DNA of 64,000 nt from JAABTH01 sp964390725 (lineage in GTDB: Bacteria; Bacillota; Dethiobacteria; DTU022), in the NCBI GenBank assembly GCA_964390725.1, contig CAYMIW010000003.1:1-64000 (forward strand), written 5' to 3'. A model generated the notes under the pieces. That model was given only the letters and a program-made list of their open reading frames with translations. It did not search any database and was not told where the DNA came from. Below are positions 62,134 to 64,000 of the stretch, in pieces (within the stretch, counting starts at the first letter, position 1; each line of letters begins with the position of its first letter). The translations under genes were made by a program, and so were the position numbers.

Positions 62134-63834
62134 GTGTCAAAAGTTTTAAGAATTAATGCAAGAACCAGAAAAATCGATGTTGAGCAATACAAGGATGAAT
62201 ACAAGCTGTTGGGTGGAAGAAGTTTGATTTCTCAGGTGATGTCTGATGAAGTAAATCCGGCCTGTGATCCGCTGGGTGCTGGAAACAAGCTGATTTTCTG
62301 CACATCTTTATTTGCCGGAACACCATTATCAGCTGCGCACAGGTTATCTGTAGGTGGTAAGAGCCCATTAACCGGAGGGATTAAGGAAGCAAACTCCGGG
62401 GGAACTACTGCAACGGCAATGGCCCGTCATGGGATCAAGATGATTATAGCTGAAGACCTTCCGGATTCAGATAAATGGTCTCTGCTCAAGATTGGTGCAG
62501 ATGGAACTGCCGAATTGTTACCGGCTGATGAATTTGTGGGTTTAAATACCTATGACATGGTTGACAAAATGAAAGAGCTCTACGGAGATTCAGTTGCGGT
62601 TACAGCAATCGGAACAGCCGGTGAAAGAGGTTATCGTAACTCAAGCCTGCAGTCGATTGACCATGCAACCGGTAAACCTTCCAGGGCAGCAGCACGCGGA
62701 GGCATGGGCGCTGTAATGGGTGCTAAGAAGATCAAAGCAGTTGTGATTGAGAAAAGCAATGACAGGTATGCGTTCCCCTATGCTGATAAAGAAAGATTTA
62801 ATGCAGCCAGCAAAAAGTTTGCTGAAGTCCTTCGTAACAATGAAGGAATGAAGTGGCTGCATGAAGTGGGAACACCGGCAATTACCGAAATAACCAGCGG
62901 TATGTCGGTTATTCCATACCGCAATTTCAGCGGGGAAGTTAATAAAAAAGCTGCTGCAATTGGTCCGGGAGCATATATGGAAAAAATACATTCACGTGGT
63001 GGTAAAACTGGTGAAACATGCCAGGTCGGCTGTGTAATTCAGTGCTCGGGTTGCTACAACGATGCCAATGGAGAATATCTGACATCAGGATTCGAATACG
63101 AAACTGTAGCCCTCTGTGGGTCGAACCTTGATATTGACGATCTTGATGTTATTGCCAAAATGGACAGGCTTTGCGATGATATCGGCCTCGATACGATGGA
63201 AACCGGTGGTACTCTTGGCGTATGCATGGAGGCCGGAAAAATTGCCTGGGGCGATGGTGAAGCGGCAATAAAACTGGTTGAAGAAATGGGCGAAGGAACA
63301 GAATTTGGCCGCCTGCTTGGCCAGGGAACCTACGAAGCAGGTAAGTCTCTAGGGGTAAAGAGAATCCCCACGGTCAAAAGACAGTCACTATCTGCCTACG
63401 ATCCGCGTAACCTGAAGGGAACCGGAGTTACATATGCTACTTCAGCCATGGGTGCCGATCATACGTCAGGGTTAACTCTGGAAGCACCGATCGATCCTCT
63501 GGCAGTAGAAGGCCAGGCCGACACTTCAAAAGCTTTGCAGCCCATGATGGCCATAGCAGACAGCATGATGTGTATCTTTAACTGGTTTTCTGCTGGTTCA
63601 CCTGACACAATCCCCGAGTTGATGGCAGGAGCTTATGGTGGAGAATGGGATTTTGATAAAGTGCTAGGCCTTGGCAGGGAAGCGATATTAAGGGAAAGAG
63701 CTTTTAATGAAGCAGCCGGATTTACATCTAAAGATGATCGTTTGCCGGAATTTTTCCTTAATGAAAAATCACCGGCTTCAGGTCATGTTTTTGACGTTAA
63801 AGATGAAGAGCTCGACAACGTTTTTAAGTACTAG
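62134..63834 (+). CDS. Second aldehyde:ferredoxin oxidoreductase family protein
   Basis: A 566-aa AOR, about 90 residues shorter than the paralog at 43260. SVGGKSPLTGGIKEANSGGT is the pterin-binding region, and ARGGMGAVMGAKKIKAVVI follows. The cluster cysteines appear as CQVGCVIQCSGC (C-x3-C-x3-C-x2-C) near residue 292, with a late Cys in ADSMMCIFNW. The different C spacing from the first AOR (C-x2-C-x3-C) puts it in another subgroup. The start is GTG 62134 after GGAGGTGG. It ends 15 bases before a strong terminator. Neighbours suggest acyl-CoA or aldehyde metabolism. Substrate unknown. Confidence 0.92.
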   Translation: MSKVLRINARTRKIDVEQYKDEYKLLGGRSLISQVMSDEVNPACDPLGAGNKLIFCTSLFAGTPLSAAHRLSVGGKSPLTGGIKEANSGGTTATAMARHGIKMIIAEDLPDSDKWSLLKIGADGTAELLPADEFVGLNTYDMVDKMKELYGDSVAVTAIGTAGERGYRNSSLQSIDHATGKPSRAAARGGMGAVMGAKKIKAVVIEKSNDRYAFPYADKERFNAASKKFAEVLRNNEGMKWLHEVGTPAITEITSGMSVIPYRNFSGEVNKKAAAIGPGAYMEKIHSRGGKTGETCQVGCVIQCSGCYNDANGEYLTSGFEYETVALCGSNLDIDDLDVIAKMDRLCDDIGLDTMETGGTLGVCMEAGKIAWGDGEAAIKLVEEMGEGTEFGRLLGQGTYEAGKSLGVKRIPTVKRQSLSAYDPRNLKGTGVTYATSAMGADHTSGLTLEAPIDPLAVEGQADTSKALQPMMAIADSMMCIFNWFSAGSPDTIPELMAGAYGGEWDFDKVLGLGREAILRERAFNEAAGFTSKDDRLPEFFLNEKSPASGHVFDVKDEELDNVFKY

Positions 63835-63849
63835 TAAAGCTGATGTGAT

Positions 63850-63878
63850 GGGCACTCCTTGAGAGTGCCCTTTTTTTT
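63850..63878 (+). terminator. Rho-independent terminator after the second AOR gene
   Basis: GGGCACTC (63850-63857) pairs with GAGTGCCC (63863-63870) around a 5-nt loop and is followed by eight T residues (63871-63878). Confidence 0.93.
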
Positions 63879-63907
63879 ATTGTTTTTATTTGTGCTGAAT
63901 ATGTTTA

Positions 63908-63936
63908 TTTACAGTATTCGCTAAATCATGGATAAT
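63908..63936 (+). promoter_or_regulatory. Sigma-A promoter for the gene at the right edge
   Basis: TTTACA (63908-63913), a 17-base spacer and GATAAT (63931-63936) lie about 46 bases upstream of ATG 63982 and after the AOR terminator. Confidence 0.65.
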
Positions 63937-63981
63937 GTTAATAGATTTAACAATGATATACTCTCTTATGGGAGGTAGCCG

Positions 63982-64000
63982 ATGATAAAAGTTAACTACC
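63982..64000 (+). CDS. Start of a gene cut by the window edge
   Basis: GGAGG (63971-63975) is followed six bases later by ATG 63982 reading MIKVNY before the window ends. A MoaD/ThiS-like protein often accompanies AOR and begins with a similar beta strand, so it is a candidate, but six residues prove nothing. Confidence 0.5.

Noticed and set aside
1..64000. Mobile elements, CRISPR arrays, tRNA or rRNA genes
   Set aside because: No transposase, integrase, regular repeat-spacer array or cloverleaf was seen on reading the window; a tRNAscan or ISfinder run would be needed for certainty.

Overview
The window reads as chromosomal DNA of an anaerobic, low-to-mid G+C Gram-positive bacterium of the Clostridia type (inference). 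Supporting signs are strong AGGAGG-type ribosome binding sites, frequent GTG and TTG starts, the anaerobic (cbi-type) cobalamin pathway, two aldehyde:ferredoxin oxidoreductase (AOR) paralogs, a trimethylamine-methyltransferase-like protein without pyrrolysine, Hsp20, PFL/DUF711 and many PAS/GGDEF sensors. I cannot assign a genus. I found no tRNA, rRNA, CRISPR array, insertion sequence or phage gene.

Layout. Positions 1-390 hold the end of an Hsp20 gene. From 548 to 5092 lie the two oxidative pentose-phosphate dehydrogenases (short Gnd and Zwf), a metal-dependent cyclase-family hydrolase and a sodium:solute symporter. From 5206 to 6879 is the ACT + PFL/DUF711 pair. From 6951 to 13196 are scattered catabolic genes: MttB-like methyltransferase, secernin-like C69 peptidase, glutamate dehydrogenase and a YtcJ-type amidohydrolase. 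A six-PAS/GAF/GGDEF/HD-GYP sensor (13319-17167) directly abuts cbiZ.

The centre (about 18308-37155) is one long same-strand block of tetrapyrrole genes behind a canonical cobalamin riboswitch: sirC, hemC, cobA-hemD, hemB, hemL, hemA, cbiQ, cbiO, a His-rich lipoprotein, cbiM, a CbiL/NikL-like membrane protein, cbiX, cbiC, cbiD, cbiE, cbiT, cbiL, cbiF, cbiG, cbiH, cbiJ and cobO. It runs from glutamyl-tRNA to adenosylated corrinoid and includes cobalt uptake and insertion. cbiA, cbiP, cbiB, cobD and the nucleotide-loop genes are not in the window. Between cbiM and the next gene is a strongly folded, apparently non-coding element with mutually exclusive hairpins.

From 37244 to 41008 are an Rrf2 regulator with three cysteines and a dyad operator, a DUF438-hemerythrin-PAS protein, a DUF1858 protein, a MetE/UroD-like protein, and a convergent PadR-cupin operon. 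From 41165 to 51166 are a histidine kinase, a MoaD-AOR pair, a GGDEF-EAL protein, a HAD phosphatase, a MATE transporter and a PilZ protein. From 51253 to 57589 are a PIG-L deacetylase, a lipoprotein, a PurL-like AIR-synthase-fold protein with a cysteine cluster, PolX, a methyltransferase and a DUF4126 membrane protein.

The right end (57733-64000) looks like a functional module: a PAS-sigma54 activator, a well-formed sigma54 promoter (GG-N10-GC), a 3-hydroxyacyl-CoA dehydrogenase/enoyl-CoA hydratase fusion in the reverse of the FadB order, a C_GCAxxG_C_C redox protein and a second AOR. A new gene with its own promoter starts just before the window ends.
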